A DNA stretch of 64,000 bases. Origin: an uncultured Prevotellaceae bacterium. GTDB taxonomy: Bacteria > Bacteroidota > Bacteroidia > Bacteroidales > Bacteroidaceae. Position numbers and translations under genes: made by a program. Of the stretch, positions 40,649-48,446 are shown piece by piece. The number at the start of each line of letters is the position of its first letter. The stretch's first letter is position 1. Below the pieces are notes generated by a model. The model was not told where the DNA came from and made no database searches. It saw nothing but the letters and a program-made list of their open reading frames with translations. The stretch spans positions 6,933 to 70,932 of the forward strand of contig CACXVS010000015.1 of NCBI GenBank assembly GCA_902771155.1, read 5' to 3'.

Positions 40649-42844
40649 CTACTCGGCAAGCGTAAAGTCGAGTTGTTTACGCTCCAGATTGGCGCGAGCC
40701 ACCTGGATACGGATAGGATCACCCAACTGGTACTTGGTGTGGTGACGACGCCCCACGATCATGAAATTCTTCTCGTCGAAGTCGTAGTAGTCGTCGCCCA
40801 AGTCCCGAATGGGAATCATACCCTCACAGTGGGTCTCGTCGATCTGGGCGTAGATGCCGTAACTGGTAAGACCGGAAATATGGGCATCGTAGGTGTTGCC
40901 TATCTTATCGGCCATAAACTCCACCATCTTATACTTGATCGAGTCGCGCTCGGCATTCTGGGAGATCTGCTCCATATCGCTGCAGTGCTCGCAGTACTCC
41001 TCGTACTTGTCCTTATTGGCCGAACGGGCGCCATTCTGATACTTGGTAAGCAGGCGATGCACCATGGTATCGGGATAACGGCGGATGGGCGAGGTGAAAT
41101 GGGTATAATAATCGAAGGCAAGACCATAGTGCCCGATGTTATGTACACTATACTTGGCCTTCATCATGGCTCTCAGGGCCACTGTCTCAATGGCATTCTG
41201 CTCACGCGTACCCTCTGCATCACTCATCAGCGCATTCAGCGACTTGGTAATAGCCCCCTTGGTACCACTGGTCTTAACCTTATAGCCAAACTTTGACACG
41301 AACTGACGCAGGTTCTCGAGTTTCTGCGGATCGGGCTGGTCATGGATACGATAAGGCAGCGTCTTAGCCTTAACACCCTTCTTCACGCGCCCTATCGACT
41401 CAGCCACAGTCTTATTGGCCAACAGCATGAATTCCTCGATGAGTTTGTTGGCATCCTTCGACACCTTGAAGTAAGCCTTGACGGGCTTGCCTGTCTCGTC
41501 AATATCGAAATGGAGTTCCTCGCGGTCGAACTTCACTGAGCCATTCTTGAAGCGCGCCGCACGCAGTTTCTTGGCAAGCGCATCGAGTTTGATGAGTTGT
41601 TCTGCATTCTCACCCTTATAGGGATGTTTCTTCGTAGCAGGGGGTGCAGGGTCTCCCGTGCCGTCTTTCACCCCATTGTCCTCAAGTATCTGTTGCACCT
41701 CTTCGTAGGCATAGCGACGATCACTACGAATGACCGTATGAGCCAGATGCCACTTCTTGATATTCGCCTCGTCGTCGAGTTCAAAGATCACACTGTAACA
41801 CAGTTTCTCTTCGTCAGGACGGAGTGAACAGATGAAGTTACAGAGGCGCTCTGGAAGCATGGGGATGGTGCGATCGACGAGGTAGATGCTGGTAGCCCGG
41901 TTGTAGGCTTCCTTGTCGATGGTAGAGCCTTCCTTGACGTAGTGGGAAACGTCAGCGATATGCACACCTACCTCCCACAGTCCACTATCCAGTTTACGAA
42001 TACTCAAAGCATCGTCGAAGTCCTTGGCATCCTTGGGGTCGATGGTGCAGGTGAACACCTCACGGAAGTCCTCACGCTCAGCGATATCACGAGGTGTGAT
42101 GGTGGCATCGATCTTCTCGGCAGCCTCCTCCACGTTCTTCGGATACTTATAAGGCAGATTATACTGGGCTAGGATAGCATGCATCTCGGCATTATTATCA
42201 CCGGTCTTACCCAAAATATCCACCACCGAACCGATGATGTTCTTATGCTCAGCATCAGGCCATTGTACCACCCTGACCACCGCCTTATCGTCAGTCTTAC
42301 CCCCCTTCAGCTTACGCTTGGGGATAATGATATCATGGACGAAAGTGTTATCGGGAGTAACGAGGAAGGCCCAGTCTTTTTCGACACGCAGTTTACCCAC
42401 AATGGTATCATGGGCACGCTTGACGATCTCAATGACCATAGCCTCCTTGATATGTTTATCACGACGTGCCATATATGACACCTTTACACGGTCGCCATCC
42501 ATGGCCGACATCGAGTTGCGTTCAGCCACAAACACCGGTGTACCCCCATCATCGGGCACAAACGAGTTACGCCCAGAAGCCTTACGACGGAACACACCCT
42601 CCTGCACCTGTGTCTTCAGGTTCAGGCGATAAGAGTTGTCACTGACCTTTGAGAGGAAATCATCCCACGCCATCTCTTCCATCGTGTCGATGGCAAGCAT
42701 CTTCAGCGGATGCGTATCGAGCTTAAGCGCCTTGAAAATCTGCTTGAACGTGAATGTCTCGTTCGGATTGTGCTGGAAGAGGTTCTGCAGCAGTTCGCTG
42801 ACCTGCTTCTTTCCCAGTCGTTTTCCACCTTTCTTCTTTCCCAT
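40649..42844 (-). CDS. rnr: Ribonuclease R
   Basis: 731-residue 3'-5' exoribonuclease of the RNB family for structured RNA decay. N-terminal basic tail MGKKKGGKRLGKKQ and helix-turn-helix-like part, cold-shock domains (RKASGRNSFVPDDGGTPVFV), RNB catalytic motif CTIDPKDAKDFDDALSI with four Asp, later HFTSPIRRYPDTMVHRLL, and a C-terminal S1 domain (ISGLTSYGIYAQIDETHCEG). Open frame extends 70 codons further upstream but this part is promoter and repeat DNA; the ATG at 42844 fits the family and lies after the TATCTTTG box at 42870-42877. Confidence 0.95.
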   Translation of the reverse strand: MGKKKGGKRLGKKQVSELLQNLFQHNPNETFTFKQIFKALKLDTHPLKMLAIDTMEEMAWDDFLSKVSDNSYRLNLKTQVQEGVFRRKASGRNSFVPDDGGTPVFVAERNSMSAMDGDRVKVSYMARRDKHIKEAMVIEIVKRAHDTIVGKLRVEKDWAFLVTPDNTFVHDIIIPKRKLKGGKTDDKAVVRVVQWPDAEHKNIIGSVVDILGKTGDNNAEMHAILAQYNLPYKYPKNVEEAAEKIDATITPRDIAEREDFREVFTCTIDPKDAKDFDDALSIRKLDSGLWEVGVHIADVSHYVKEGSTIDKEAYNRATSIYLVDRTIPMLPERLCNFICSLRPDEEKLCYSVIFELDDEANIKKWHLAHTVIRSDRRYAYEEVQQILEDNGVKDGTGDPAPPATKKHPYKGENAEQLIKLDALAKKLRAARFKNGSVKFDREELHFDIDETGKPVKAYFKVSKDANKLIEEFMLLANKTVAESIGRVKKGVKAKTLPYRIHDQPDPQKLENLRQFVSKFGYKVKTSGTKGAITKSLNALMSDAEGTREQNAIETVALRAMMKAKYSVHNIGHYGLAFDYYTHFTSPIRRYPDTMVHRLLTKYQNGARSANKDKYEEYCEHCSDMEQISQNAERDSIKYKMVEFMADKIGNTYDAHISGLTSYGIYAQIDETHCEGMIPIRDLGDDYYDFDEKNFMIVGRRHHTKYQLGDPIRIQVARANLERKQLDFTLAE

Positions 42845-42869
42845 AGACTTGATTCTTTTAAGTTTTGGG

Positions 42870-42877
42870 CAAAGATA
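42870..42877 (-). promoter_or_regulatory. -7 box TATCTTTG of RNase R
   Basis: TATCTTTG on the minus strand, 26 bases before the RNase R ATG; divergent from the epimerase promoter 53 bases away. Confidence 0.65.
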
Positions 42878-42888
42878 GTAAAAAAAAT

Positions 42889-42921
42889 AAAAAGGTAAAA
42901 GGGTAAAAAGGTTAAATAAAA
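42889..42921. repeat. AAAAGGTAAAAG repeat in divergent promoter region
   Basis: Units AAAAAGGTAAAAGGGTAAAA and AAGGTTAAATAAAA in tandem between the two divergent promoters. The same kind of unit occurs before the GH97 gene (53474-53500). Confidence 0.6.
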
Positions 42922-42930
42922 AAAAAGTAG

Positions 42931-42938
42931 TACCTTTG
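42931..42938 (+). promoter_or_regulatory. -7 box TACCTTTG of the epimerase gene
   Basis: TACCTTTG 19 bases before the ATG at 42957; leader only about 12 bases long. Confidence 0.7.
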
Positions 42939-42956
42939 CACGCAAAATTTAGGAAA

Positions 42957-43952
42957 ATGAAGATATTAATCACTGGTGCAAGCGGATTTATCGGCTCATT
43001 TATCGTGGAGGAAGCCCTTCGTCGGGGCTTCGAGACGTGGGCAGCCATGCGCAAGAGCAGTTCGAAGGCATACCTTCAGGACGAGCGCATCCATTTCATC
43101 GAGCTCAACCTCAACTCGAAGGAGCAGTTGGTGGAACAACTGAAGGGCAAGGACTTCGACTACGTGGTCCATGCAGCCGGTGTGACAAAGTGTCTGAACA
43201 AGGCCGATTTCCATCGTATCAACACAGAAGGTACGAAGAACTTGGCTGAAGCCCTGCTCGAGGTGAAGATGCCTTTGAAGCGTTTCGTGTTTGTGAGCAG
43301 CCTCAGCGTCTTTGGCGCCATCAAAGAAAAGATGCCCTACGACGAGATTAGTGAGAGCGACACACCCCAACCCAATACTGCCTACGGGCGCAGCAAACTG
43401 GCTGCCGAGCAGTACCTCGACTCGGTAGGGTCACGCCTACCTTATATTATATTAAGGCCAACGGGTGTGTATGGTCCGAGAGAGAAGGACTATTTCATCA
43501 TGGCCAAGAGTATCAAGCAGCATAGCGACTTCGCCGTGGGCTACCAGCGTCAGGACATCACCTTTGTATATGTCACCGATGTGGTACAGGCCATATTCCT
43601 GGCTCTTGAGAAGGGGGAGAATGGGCGCAAGTACTTCCTCTCTGATGGTGAAGTGTATCAGAGCACCACATTCAGCGACCTGATTCATGAAGAACTGGGG
43701 CGCCCTTGGTGGATTCGTATCACGGCTCCTGTATGGGTATTGCGCATCGTAACCTTCTTCGGCGAGTATGTAGGTCGGATAACTGGTAAGGTGACGGCCC
43801 TGAATAATGACAAGTACAACATCCTGAAACAACGCAACTGGCGATGTGACATCAGTCCGGCCCGCAAGGAGTTGGGCTACGACCCCAAAGTGCAGTTGGC
43901 CGAAGGGGTGAAGACCACCATTAAGTGGTACAAGGATAACAAATGGTTGTAA
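42957..43952 (+). CDS. NAD-dependent epimerase/dehydratase (extended SDR)
   Basis: 331 residues. Cofactor motif ITGASGFIGSFIVEEALRRG, catalytic Ser in FVSSLSVFG and YGRSK with the Tyr/Lys pair, RPTGVYGPREKDYF, and a C-terminal stretch with hydrophobic character (WIRITAPVWVLRIVTFFGEYVG). Acts on a nucleotide sugar or a related substrate that the sequence does not identify; the tail resembles 3-beta-HSD-like SDRs of Bacteroidota. Followed by a repeat cluster and a PAP2 gene, probably in one unit. Confidence 0.88.
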   Translation: MKILITGASGFIGSFIVEEALRRGFETWAAMRKSSSKAYLQDERIHFIELNLNSKEQLVEQLKGKDFDYVVHAAGVTKCLNKADFHRINTEGTKNLAEALLEVKMPLKRFVFVSSLSVFGAIKEKMPYDEISESDTPQPNTAYGRSKLAAEQYLDSVGSRLPYIILRPTGVYGPREKDYFIMAKSIKQHSDFAVGYQRQDITFVYVTDVVQAIFLALEKGENGRKYFLSDGEVYQSTTFSDLIHEELGRPWWIRITAPVWVLRIVTFFGEYVGRITGKVTALNNDKYNILKQRNWRCDISPARKELGYDPKVQLAEGVKTTIKWYKDNKWL

Positions 43953-43954
43953 CC

Positions 43955-43988
43955 GTTGAAAATTGAAAATTGAGAATTGAAAATTAGG
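43955..43988. repeat. ATTGAAAA repeat cluster providing a TTG start
   Basis: Four ATTGAAAA/ATTGAGA units in the gap between epimerase and PAP2 genes. The likely TTG start codon of the PAP2 gene (43977) is part of a unit. Confidence 0.75.
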
Positions 43989-44942
43989 GATTTATTTAGG
44001 ATTGAGAAGAAACCGCACAAGGGGTTACTCACGGTGGAGTGGGTAATCCTGGGCTATTGGTTGATGACCCTGCTGTTTGTGCTCTTCACCTCGACCAAAC
44101 TTCCGAACTCGGAGGCACTAATCTGGGGTCGTGTAAAGGTGTTGGCCATCACACTGGCCATGTGGGGTGTATATCGGATGATACCCTGTCGGTTCATCCA
44201 TCTGTGCAGAGTGGTGGTGCAGATGGCCCTGCTCTCGTGGTGGTATCCCGATACCTACGAACTGAATAAGATCCTGCCTAACCTCGACCATCTCTTTGCG
44301 AGCTACGAGCAACAGCTGTTTCATTGTCATCCTGCCCTACTCTTTCCCCAGACCATCACCCACCCGGTGTTCAGCGAACTGATGTATCTGGGCTATGTGT
44401 CGTACTTCCCCCTGATAGCTCTGGTAGCAGCGTTTTATTTCTTCTGGCGATACAATGAGTTTAACAGAGTCGCATTTGTGATACTGGCCTCGTTCTTCAT
44501 CTATTACGTGATCTTTGTCTTCCTGCCTGTGACCGGTCCTCAGTATTACTATGGGGCAGCAGGACTCGACCAGATAGCGCAAGGTGTGTTCCCCAATGTA
44601 AGCGACTATTTCCTGACCCACGACCAGCCATTGCCCATGCCAGGCTACAGCGATGGATTCTTCTACGACTGTGTGGCCAATGCCCATGCCACTGGCGAGC
44701 GCCCCACAGCAGCCTTCCCCAGCAGTCATGTGGGCATAAGCACCATCCTGCTCTTCCTGGCCTGGCGCGCCAAGAACCGTCTGCTGTTCTATGTGGTTCT
44801 GGTGCTTTATATTCTCTTGTGTATGTCAACCGTCTATATCCGTGCTCACTATGCCATCGACGTCATTGCCGGATGGGTAAGCGGCATCGCCCTCTACTTC
44901 CTGTTGCAGACCTTCTGGACCTTCACGAAAAGGCAGTATTAG
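43977..44942 (+). CDS. PAP2-superfamily membrane phosphatase
   Basis: 321-residue integral membrane protein with about six helices. Phosphatase motifs: GPQYYYGAA region (motif 1 degenerate), PSSHVGIS (motif 2 with His) and YIRAHYAIDVIAGWVSG (motif 3 with His/Asp). Inositolphosphotransferase-like or lipid phosphatase activity is plausible. No ATG is available before the first helix; a TTG in the ATTGAAAA repeat gives MKIRDLFRIEKKPHKGLL, which looks like a normal N-terminus. Confidence 0.83.
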   Translation: MKIRDLFRIEKKPHKGLLTVEWVILGYWLMTLLFVLFTSTKLPNSEALIWGRVKVLAITLAMWGVYRMIPCRFIHLCRVVVQMALLSWWYPDTYELNKILPNLDHLFASYEQQLFHCHPALLFPQTITHPVFSELMYLGYVSYFPLIALVAAFYFFWRYNEFNRVAFVILASFFIYYVIFVFLPVTGPQYYYGAAGLDQIAQGVFPNVSDYFLTHDQPLPMPGYSDGFFYDCVANAHATGERPTAAFPSSHVGISTILLFLAWRAKNRLLFYVVLVLYILLCMSTVYIRAHYAIDVIAGWVSGIALYFLLQTFWTFTKRQY

Positions 44943-44961
44943 CAAATTTAACCCTAAAAAT

Positions 44962-44992
44962 TTGGCAGTTTCGGATTAATTACTTACCTTTG
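44962..44992 (+). promoter_or_regulatory. Promoter of greA
   Basis: TTG at 44962-44964 (in TTTGG) and TACCTTTG at 44985-44992 with 20 bases between. It leaves an untranslated leader of about 114 bases that holds a terminator-like hairpin. Confidence 0.75.
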
Positions 44993-45026
44993 CACACAGA
45001 AAGGACACGACATATTAGACTCAAGG

Positions 45027-45064
45027 ATTCCGACACGACCGTACCGTCGGAATTCTTTCTTTTA
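45027..45064 (+). terminator. Terminator-like hairpin in the greA leader (possible attenuator)
   Basis: Stem ATTCCGAC (45027-45034)/GTCGGAAT (45046-45053), 11-base loop, followed by TCTTTCTTTT. It lies between the promoter and the greA start, not after a gene, so it could terminate a share of greA transcripts early. Confidence 0.65.
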
Positions 45065-45112
45065 TGCGTTCCTCGAAAAGTTGAATCAATAAACAATTAA
45101 AGAAGAATAACT

Positions 45113-45580
45113 ATGGCTTATATGTCACAAGAGGGCTACGACAAGTTGGTAGCCGAACTGAAACAACTGGAGAGTGTGGAGCGCCCGAAGGCCTCTGCCG
45201 CCATTGCTGAAGCGCGCGAAAAGGGCGACCTCAGCGAGAATTCCGAGTACGATGCCGCCAAGGAGGCACAGGCTCATCTGGAGGATAAGATCAATCGTCT
45301 GAAGGTGACCATCTCTGAGGCCAAGGTCGTCGATACATCGCGCCTGAGTACGGATGCCGTGCAGATTCTCTCGAAGGTAGAGATGACCAATATGACCAAC
45401 AAGGCCAAGATGACCTACACCATCGTAAGCGAGAGCGAGGCTAACCTGCGCGAGGGTAAGATCTCTATCAAGACACCTATCGCACAGGGGTTGTTGAACC
45501 ACAAGGTTGGCGACGAGGTGGAGGTAAACATTCCCCGTGGTACCATCAAACTGCGTATCGACAAAATAACCGTGGGGTAA
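45113..45580 (+). CDS. greA: Transcription elongation factor GreA
   Basis: 155 residues. N-terminal coiled coil with the acidic tip GDLSENSEYDAAKEAQAHLE, whose two acidic residues place the metal in the RNA polymerase active site and cause cleavage of backtracked RNA, then the FKBP-like C-terminal domain ending GTIKLRIDKITVG. Length is standard. It has its own promoter and an unusual leader hairpin and precedes a HIT gene, separated by an octamer repeat cluster. Confidence 0.96.
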   Translation: MAYMSQEGYDKLVAELKQLESVERPKASAAIAEAREKGDLSENSEYDAAKEAQAHLEDKINRLKVTISEAKVVDTSRLSTDAVQILSKVEMTNMTNKAKMTYTIVSESEANLREGKISIKTPIAQGLLNHKVGDEVEVNIPRGTIKLRIDKITVG

Positions 45581-45583
45581 GAT

Positions 45584-45630
45584 TGAAGAATTGAAGGATT
45601 GAAGGATTGAAGAATTGAAGGATTGAAGAA
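45584..45630 (+). repeat. ATTGAAGR octamer array before the HIT gene
   Basis: About six octamers of ATTGAAGA and ATTGAAGG occupy the whole 51-base gap between greA and the HIT gene. A TTG inside could also start the HIT frame three codons early. Confidence 0.85.
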
Positions 45631-45631
45631 T

Positions 45632-46027
45632 ATGGATATATTCAGTAAGATTGCTGCAGGTGAGATTCCCAGCTACAAGTGCGCTGAGAACGAGAAGTTC
45701 TACGCATTCCTCGACATCAACCCGCTCGTGAAAGGTCACACGTTGGTCATCCCACGCAGAGAGGTCGATTACATCTTCGACATGGACGACGAGGAGATTG
45801 CCGAGTTCCAGGTGTTTGCCAAGCAGGTGGCCCAGGCCATCAAGAAGGCTTTCCCCTGTAAGAAAGTGGCCCAGGTGGTCCTGGGTCTTGAAGTGCCCCA
45901 CGCCCATATCCACCTCATCCCCATGCAGAACGAGGGCGACGTGGATTTCCGTCGTGAGAAACTGAAACTCTCCGAGGAAGAATTCAAGGAGATTGCCAAG
46001 AAAATCAATGATGAGTTTGTCGCTTAG
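45632..46027 (+). CDS. HIT-family hydrolase (HINT type)
   Basis: 131 residues starting MDIFSKIAAGEIPSYKCAE. Nucleotide-binding strand HTLVIPRREVDYIFD and the histidine triad HAHIHLIPM at residues about 95-103. Hydrolyses nucleoside phosphoramidates or dinucleoside polyphosphates. It ends by overlapping the convergent guanylyltransferase gene by four bases. Confidence 0.94.
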   Translation: MDIFSKIAAGEIPSYKCAENEKFYAFLDINPLVKGHTLVIPRREVDYIFDMDDEEIAEFQVFAKQVAQAIKKAFPCKKVAQVVLGLEVPHAHIHLIPMQNEGDVDFRREKLKLSEEEFKEIAKKINDEFVA

Positions 46028-47118
46028 ACAAACTCATCACCGTATTTGATCTGTACATCGTTGGCATATTTCTTCACCAACGCAGAGGTGTCGCCCTTCT
46101 TGCAGATCATCAATACATTATCCTGCTCAACGACGATGTAGCCCTCGAGGCCATTAAACACCCCCAGGCGTCCCTTGGGCAGTTTGATGATATTGTTACG
46201 ACAATCTTCCGTCTCCACCAGCGAGTCGATCACCACATTGTCATTCTCCACCTTACTCATCGCCTCGTAGATGGCGTGCCAGGTACCCATGTCGGCCCAT
46301 CCGAAGTCGCACTTCATCACGAACACATCACGACTCTGTTCCAAGATGGCATAGTCGAGCGACAGGTTAGGATAACGGGGGTAGTTGGCCTCGACATAGG
46401 CCATCTCCTCCTCATAACTGTAATCGGGATTCTCGAACTTGAGGTTACGGAGCACGGAGGGGAACACCCCTTCAAAGGTCTGGATCAGTTTACGCGCATT
46501 TGAGATGAAGATGCCGGTGTTCCAGTAGAACTCACCACTCTCCATGAACATCTTTGCAAAGTCGCGCTCGGGTTTCTCCGTAAACGACTTCACCTTATAT
46601 ACCTCGGGCTTACAACTCAAGTCGCCCAACTGGATATAGCCGTAGCCAGGTTCAGGGCGCGTAGGTTTGACACCCATGGCCAACAGCACATCGTTTTCTG
46701 CGACATAGCCAAGACCCACATGAATACTATGGTAGAAGGCGGTCTCGTCGAGCACTAGCTGGTCGGAAGGAGTGATAATGATATCGGCATCGGGATCGCG
46801 TCGCAGAATACGCATATTCGCCCACGCCACACTGGGAGCAGTGTTCCTGTGAATAGGTTCGAGCATGATATTCTCTTCGGGCAGTCCTGGCAGCTGTTCT
46901 TTCACCAGTTGGAAATACTCCTTACACGTACATATATATATATTCTCTTTGGGCAGAATCCTCACAAAGCGCCTGTAAGTGGCCTGTAACATGGTCTGAC
47001 CAGTTCCGAAGAAATCCAAAAACTGCTTAGGGTAGTCCCTCCTGCTTACCGGCCAGAGCCTCTGCCCTCGACCTCCTGCAAGGATGACACAAAAATAGTT
47101 TTTCTCTGTTATTTCCAT
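46024..47118 (-). CDS. Mannose-1-phosphate guanylyltransferase
   Basis: 364-residue nucleotidyltransferase making GDP-mannose from mannose 1-phosphate and GTP for surface polysaccharides. Motifs: VILAGGRGQRLWPVSRRDYP and KQF at the N-terminus, IITPSDQLV, PGYGYIQLG, SFTEKPERDFAKMF, WNTGIFI and CDFGWADMGTW. The length is that of the single-domain type without the isomerase half. Minus-strand -7 box TACCTTCG at 47149-47156. Confidence 0.94.
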   Translation of the reverse strand: MEITEKNYFCVILAGGRGQRLWPVSRRDYPKQFLDFFGTGQTMLQATYRRFVRILPKENIYICTCKEYFQLVKEQLPGLPEENIMLEPIHRNTAPSVAWANMRILRRDPDADIIITPSDQLVLDETAFYHSIHVGLGYVAENDVLLAMGVKPTRPEPGYGYIQLGDLSCKPEVYKVKSFTEKPERDFAKMFMESGEFYWNTGIFISNARKLIQTFEGVFPSVLRNLKFENPDYSYEEEMAYVEANYPRYPNLSLDYAILEQSRDVFVMKCDFGWADMGTWHAIYEAMSKVENDNVVIDSLVETEDCRNNIIKLPKGRLGVFNGLEGYIVVEQDNVLMICKKGDTSALVKKYANDVQIKYGDEFV

Positions 47119-47148
47119 GGAAATGTTTTTAGTCTTTTATTTTGGGGG

Positions 47149-47156
47149 CGAAGGTA
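47149..47156 (-). promoter_or_regulatory. -7 box TACCTTCG of the guanylyltransferase gene
   Basis: CGAAGGTA on the plus strand, a one-base variant of the TAnnTTTG consensus, 30 bases before the ATG. Confidence 0.5.
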
Positions 47157-47207
47157 AACATAAATCATGACATACACAAATATTTTTTAGTTTTTTATCA
47201 AAATCTT

Positions 47208-47237
47208 TTGTCCTTTCATTTTTTTGTATTACCTTTG
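47208..47237 (+). promoter_or_regulatory. Promoter of tRNA-Leu
   Basis: TTG at 47208-47210 (in TTTTG) and TACCTTTG at 47230-47237 with a 19-base spacer, about 38 bases before the tRNA. Confidence 0.7.
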
Positions 47238-47274
47238 CACCCGCTTTTAGATGATAACCTGGCAGCGTCTTCAT

Positions 47275-47356
47275 GCCCAGATGGCGGAATCGGTAGACGC
47301 GCTGGTCTCAAACACCAGTGGGGCAACCCGTGCCGGTTCGACCCCGGCTCTGGGTA
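47275..47356 (+). tRNA. tRNA-Leu (anticodon CAA)
   Basis: Folds as a class II tRNA: acceptor arms GCCCAGA/TCTGGGT, anticodon stem CTGGT/ACCAG around loop CTCAAAC (anticodon CAA, reads UUG), a long variable arm (TGGGGCAACCCGT) and T arm GCCGG-TTCGACC-CCGGC. Discriminator A at 47356; CCA is not encoded. Confidence 0.94.
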
Positions 47357-47395
47357 CTCTTTGAGTACGGACGCAAGGTACCATCACAAAGCAAG

Positions 47396-47431
47396 GTGCT
47401 GCAAATCAACTGATTGCAGCACTTTTTTTAT
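47396..47431 (+). terminator. Intrinsic terminator after tRNA-Leu
   Basis: Stem GTGCTGCAA (47396-47404)/TTGCAGCAC (47414-47422), 9-base loop, then TTTTTTTATT. Confidence 0.88.
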
Positions 47432-47506
47432 TGATATTCGATAGTTTTTTCCAACAAAGGTTCGAATTATTTCTCAATTATCAATGGGTAATTCTCAATT
47501 TATTTG

Positions 47507-47514
47507 TAACTTTG
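47507..47514 (+). promoter_or_regulatory. -7 box TAACTTTG of the ketopantoate reductase gene
   Basis: TAACTTTG only 9 bases before the ATG at 47523, so the mRNA is nearly leaderless. Confidence 0.6.
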
Positions 47515-47522
47515 CACCCGTT

Positions 47523-48428
47523 ATGACTTATTCAGTAGTAGGAATGGGTGCCATTGGTGGCTTCTATGGAGGCCGTTTGGCACATGCAGGGCGCACGGTG
47601 CGCTTTCTGTTGCATAGTGATTACGATTTTGTGTTGCAGCATGGCTTGCAGGTTGACAGTTGCGACGGCAGTTTCCATCTTGACCATATCGATGCCTACG
47701 CGGCTACGAAGGATATGCCCCTGAGCGACGTCATTATCGTAGGTCTGAAGACTGTCAAGAACCACGATGTACTGCCCGAGCTGCTGCGTCCTATTGTCAA
47801 TGACGATACGGTAGTCATCCTCATCCAGAATGGTATCGGACTGGAGGAAGACTTACAGCGTCTGTTCCCCAAACTACGCATCATTGCCGGTCTGGCCTTC
47901 ATCTGTTCGGCCAAGACATCTCCCGGGCACATCAACCACCAATGCTATGGCAGTATCAACCTGGGCAACTATTCCTGTCCTGACGACCTGTTCCATACCA
48001 TCCTTGCCGACCTGCAGGATGCAGGGTTACAGGCTGCCGAGGTGCCTTACTTAGAGGCTCGTTGGAGGAAGGCTGTGTGGAATATGCCGTTCAATGGCAT
48101 GACCGTTGCCCTGAACACCTCTACCGATAAGTTATTGAAGAATCCCTCTACGCGCCAACTCATCTACGACCAGATGATGGAGGTCGTCGGGGCGGCTAAT
48201 GCCCTGGGGATCGACACGCTCACCAGTGAGTTTGCCGACAAGATGATGCAGATGACAGACGAGATGGTGCCCTATAGTCCCTCCATGAAACTCGACTTCG
48301 ACTTCCATCGTCCGATGGAGATAGAGTATCTCTACACCCGTCCCATTGCCGAAGCCCGCAAGGCAGGTTTCGAGATGCCCAAGCTCGCCATGCTCGAAGC
48401 CGAACTGCGCTTCATCAGTTCAAAGTAA
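47523..48428 (+). CDS. 2-dehydropantoate 2-reductase (ketopantoate reductase family)
   Basis: 301 residues. N-terminal Rossmann motif VVGMGAIGGFYGGRLAHAG, IIVGLKTVKNHDVLPEL, ILIQNGIGLEEDL, and C-terminal helical domain with the catalytic Lys in ARWRKAVWNMPFNG and SMKLDFDFHRPMEIEYLYTRP. Makes pantoate with NADPH for CoA synthesis; some paralogues act on other 2-oxo acids, so the panE name is not given. ATG 47523 is chosen as the promoter lies just before it. Confidence 0.9.
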   Translation: MTYSVVGMGAIGGFYGGRLAHAGRTVRFLLHSDYDFVLQHGLQVDSCDGSFHLDHIDAYAATKDMPLSDVIIVGLKTVKNHDVLPELLRPIVNDDTVVILIQNGIGLEEDLQRLFPKLRIIAGLAFICSAKTSPGHINHQCYGSINLGNYSCPDDLFHTILADLQDAGLQAAEVPYLEARWRKAVWNMPFNGMTVALNTSTDKLLKNPSTRQLIYDQMMEVVGAANALGIDTLTSEFADKMMQMTDEMVPYSPSMKLDFDFHRPMEIEYLYTRPIAEARKAGFEMPKLAMLEAELRFISSK

Positions 48429-48446
48429 TCGCTCAAATAGTCTCGT

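Noticed and set aside
42845..43054. N-terminal extension of RNase R by 70 codons
   Set aside because: The extension covers both divergent promoters and the AAAAGG repeat, and begins inside the epimerase gene; ATG 42844 fits the family.
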